Shown here: piece after piece, positions 61,042-64,000 of the stretch
How positions within the stretch are numbered: position 1 is the first letter of the stretch
Layout: each line of letters starts with the position of its first letter
DNA from: Promerops cafer
Taxonomy: Eukaryota; Chordata; Aves; Passeriformes; Nectariniidae
Length of the DNA stretch: 64,000 nucleotides
Direction: 5' to 3'
Assembly: GCA_013398275.1 (NCBI GenBank)
Contig: VZSE01013530.1
Location: 2,542,001-2,606,000, forward strand
Program-made: the position numbers and the translations under genes
Notes under the pieces: model-generated
The model's input: only the letters and a program-made list of their open reading frames with translations
Database searches by the model: none
Told to the model about the DNA's origin: nothing

Positions 61042-64000
61042 TGGCATCTGGGGCTGTTTCCTCTCAGGCAACAGTCCATGGGTGCAGCAGCAATCCAGTT
61101 TCACTCAAGCTTCACTCCTTTGCCTCTGGCAAAGCTTGGATGGTGCAGCTGGGAATGAGTCCACTCGTGCCCTCGGGTCAGTCTCAGACCAGTCAGGCTG
61201 GGCAGTTTTGACTCGGGTGGCCCATCCATACTCACTGTTTACCACAGCAGCAGCTGCAGGCAGCTTTGCTCCTCCAAAAAACGGGTCCAGGTCCTGGTCC
61301 TGATCCGTGTGCAGTTCCCCCATCCCCAGCCCGAGGCGTGCCTTGGGAGCAGGCTCAGGCAGCAGAGCGAGGGAGGATGGTTCTGGCAGAACCAGGACAG
61401 CGAGCTGAGGGAGGTGGGTGCAGCATGTCCAGGAAACACATTCCCGGGACGTGACGGCGCACCCAGGGGCCCGGGGGCTGCACTTGTGCTGGGAGCGAAG
61501 GACTGGGCTTGCATTCAGGCTCCCCTTCTCACTTGGGAGCAGGGTTTGAGCACATTTTCTAAAGCTACTTCTGTGTTTTTCCCAAATTCCTGCCTCACTA
61601 CTTCCACTGTGATTCTGAAGGGAAAATAATCCATCATCGAGGGTCAGCCTGCAAACTGCTGAGCGCCTGTGTCACGGCCAGGATCCCGCCTGCCTCACCT
61701 GTGTGTGTGCACCCACACCTCCCCATGCCAGGGGAAAACCTCTGTGGAAAGGGGGAATTTTGTCCCACAGCAGCTAACAGGAGGTCCCCAGTGAGCCACA
61801 GCATTCCCAAAGACCAGGCTAGCACATTAAATAAAGCTCCAGGGACGTGCAAGAAGGATGCTCCCAGGTGCAGCCTTGCCATGGTTGCAGCCCACACGAG
61901 GCGTCAATGAGCCCATGTGGATCAGCTGGACATCACTGGCTGTGTCCTCCCCTTCTCAGAAGGTTCATGGTCACATTCCTCACGGGATGAGGGCAGGTAG
62001 AGCAGGGCCTGAATATCCAGCCTCATTTCAACTGGATATATTTTGCCTGCAGTCGCCCTCACTTTTGCCCAAAAAGGTGTTTTTAAGGAAGGAATCAAGA
62101 TCATCCACACAACACTCAGGTGAAATTTGGATTCACCTGTCATGGTCTTCTTGCTCTAGAAACCTGATTTCAGTGTTCACACTTATACAACCCAAGACTG
62201 ACAAAATCTGCCATTTGCTCTTTTCTGCTGAACTATACTGGGCAGCCCAACCAAACTCTTTAAAAGTATGAAAATGAGATTAATAATTTCTAAGTCATGG
62301 GTATATCTTAACATATGTAAAAAGCAAATGACAAAGGTGGGACAGAGCCAAGGCAGAGCATGATCACATCCCAAATGAGATTTGGAAATAAACCATCTAA
62401 ATGGATGCAGGCTCCCCCTTGATGATGGGCTTGCAAGATTGCAGAGGAGCTCTGGGCCTGGAATTTGCTGTGAGGGAGCTGTGGTTAAATTTCTTATTGT
62501 CGCTGTTGTTTTGCAATGCCATAATAAATGTTGGTGAATTTGTAAATCATAAAAGCAGGGACCATGGGTGGGTGCTTTCATCCAAGGACTAGAACAAACA
62601 TTTTTGGTGTCAGCCTATGCCAGAGAGATTTTCAGTATTATAAATTAAAAACAAGGGGGGAAAAAAATTAAAAAGCTAAACAAGCAACAGCTGTTTGGAA
62701 TGGGGCCCTAAACCCAAAATATATAAATGATGTTCAGACACATGCTGAGAGACAGTGACAAGAAAATGCTCAGCACAAGAACTGCAGGGTCATTAATAAC
62801 TATTCTGCTCACAGGGCACTGTTTTTGTCCAGCCACATGAAATAAGTCATTTTCAGTGCTTTCAAGAGGCTTTGGTGACCCAGCCTCTTCCACATCTACC
62901 TTGGGCTGCACTGGTCAGAGCCCCCGTGACAACTTTGGGATGTGTCCCTGGCGACTGTACAGGGATGTGGCACAGCCTTGCACAGCACATTAGGAAACAT
63001 TAAAAACAGCTGAATTAGGAAAGTGTCGATAGACATTTTAACACTGGGGATAGCAAAGCAGAGGTAATAGAGAATAAATATGAAAAGAAAACAGCAACTG
63101 CCATTGAAAACCTTCTAGAAGGAGATTGTCGACATATACACTCGCCAAGATGAATTATGAGTATTAGTTTGTTTGGAAAGGTATTTGCCCTTTGGACAGC
63201 CATATTTTTGTTTTGAGCTTCAGAAACATAAATTACAGTCATTTAAACCCCAGGCTTACATTTTACTTCAATGACGTAAATGTGTTCCCAACTTTCAAAG
63301 GCCAGCTGTCCCTTACAGCAAGAGGTAGCAATTATATAAAATTCTTTTATTGCATGGAGGTATTTTCAGTCCTTTAAGTTTATGTGCCCCAGGTGAAGCA
63401 ATATAAACAAACTATAGCTGTCACAATTGTGTTAATAATGGAAACTGCATTTGGGAAGTTTTAGGGATAAAACCTATAACTTTATACTGCTGAGGTGTCA
63501 AACCTTTCCAATGTAAAACAGAAGTGCAGCTGTGTAAGGCACCAAGAAAGGTTTCTGCAAAGCCAACATTCACAGACTCTTTAGGTGTATAAAGGTGGTG
63601 GTTTCCATGCCACAGTCATTAATCAGAATTGCTGCAAAAAATAAGGTTAAAAATACATTTAAGTGTCTCTGGGTTTTTGGAAAACTTCAGATGCACAAAG
63701 TTAAATCCACCCCTAATCCAGTCTCACTGAAATCCATATTTTACAGATATGCTTGTGTTCATGGCTGATGGCAGCAATGAAATGCTGAGGCACAGCCTGA
63801 GCGTGGATACATCAGACAAGCCAGTCTGGCTCTTGGCTCAGGCTCCTTCAACCTCAGTGCTGGATTTTTCTATTGTGGATTCCTAATCCCTTGATTTAAA
63901 CTTCAAAAACAGACCCGGGAAAGAAACTGTTTGCAAAAGTGCAGGTATTTGGGTTTGGGGTTTTTTTTCCCTAACCCCAGTAGATGAATAGAGAAATGCT
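61042..64000. other. Intergenic, no gene seen
   Basis: A moderately GC-rich part (61.1-61.5 kb) has overlapping frames on both strands but no island-level CpG density. The remainder is AT-rich unique sequence. No CXCL14 exon was recognised. Confidence 0.4.

Noticed and set aside
33000..64000. CXCL14 or another chemokine gene in the right half
   Set aside because: Expected from synteny, but no exon with the conserved chemokine residues was seen on either strand. It probably lies outside the window.

Overview
This is vertebrate nuclear DNA, almost certainly from a bird. It has long introns with GT-AG splice sites, a CpG-island promoter and many truncated CR1 LINE fragments. Several of the CR1 fragments keep the typical avian 3' tail (ATTCTGTGATT-like or ATTCTATGATT-like). 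I found no bacterial, viral, CRISPR or operon-like structure. Two protein-coding genes can be rebuilt exon by exon, both on the minus strand. The rest is intergenic or intronic.

Layout. 1-9 kb: intergenic sequence with two CR1 fragments and one unidentified, frame-broken coding-like block at about 5.5-6.6 kb. 9.1-11.4 kb: a complete five-exon interleukin-9 gene (IL9) of 138 codons, with a compact promoter upstream and an AU-rich 3' region. 11.6-20.4 kb: intergenic with two CR1 pieces. 20.7-32.7 kb: a complete seven-exon mitochondrial carrier gene, SLC25A48 (306 codons), whose first exon lies in a CpG island (about 32.3-33.1 kb). 33-64 kb: a gene-poor stretch with many CR1 copies, a probable solo LTR (46.47-47.05 kb), an ATATC-type pentanucleotide repeat (36.67-36.76 kb), small tandem duplications and AT-rich single-copy islands that could be regulatory.

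IL9 next to SLC25A48 matches the human 5q31 neighbourhood (CXCL14 - SLC25A48 - IL9 - LECT2/FBXL21 as I recall it), which supports both identifications. The two genes are not obviously related in function: IL9 is a secreted T-cell and mast-cell cytokine, and SLC25A48 is an inner-mitochondrial-membrane carrier. Here they lie head-to-tail on one strand, whereas I remember them as convergent in human. I did not see LECT2, FBXL21 or CXCL14 in the window.

I see no convincing previously undescribed system. The points most worth checking are the divergent avian IL9 (eight rather than ten mature cysteines), the apparent orientation change between IL9 and SLC25A48, the unidentified broken coding block, and the solo LTR. 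Exon coordinates come from hand-read splice sites whose phases all agree. CR1 and regulatory boundaries are approximate.
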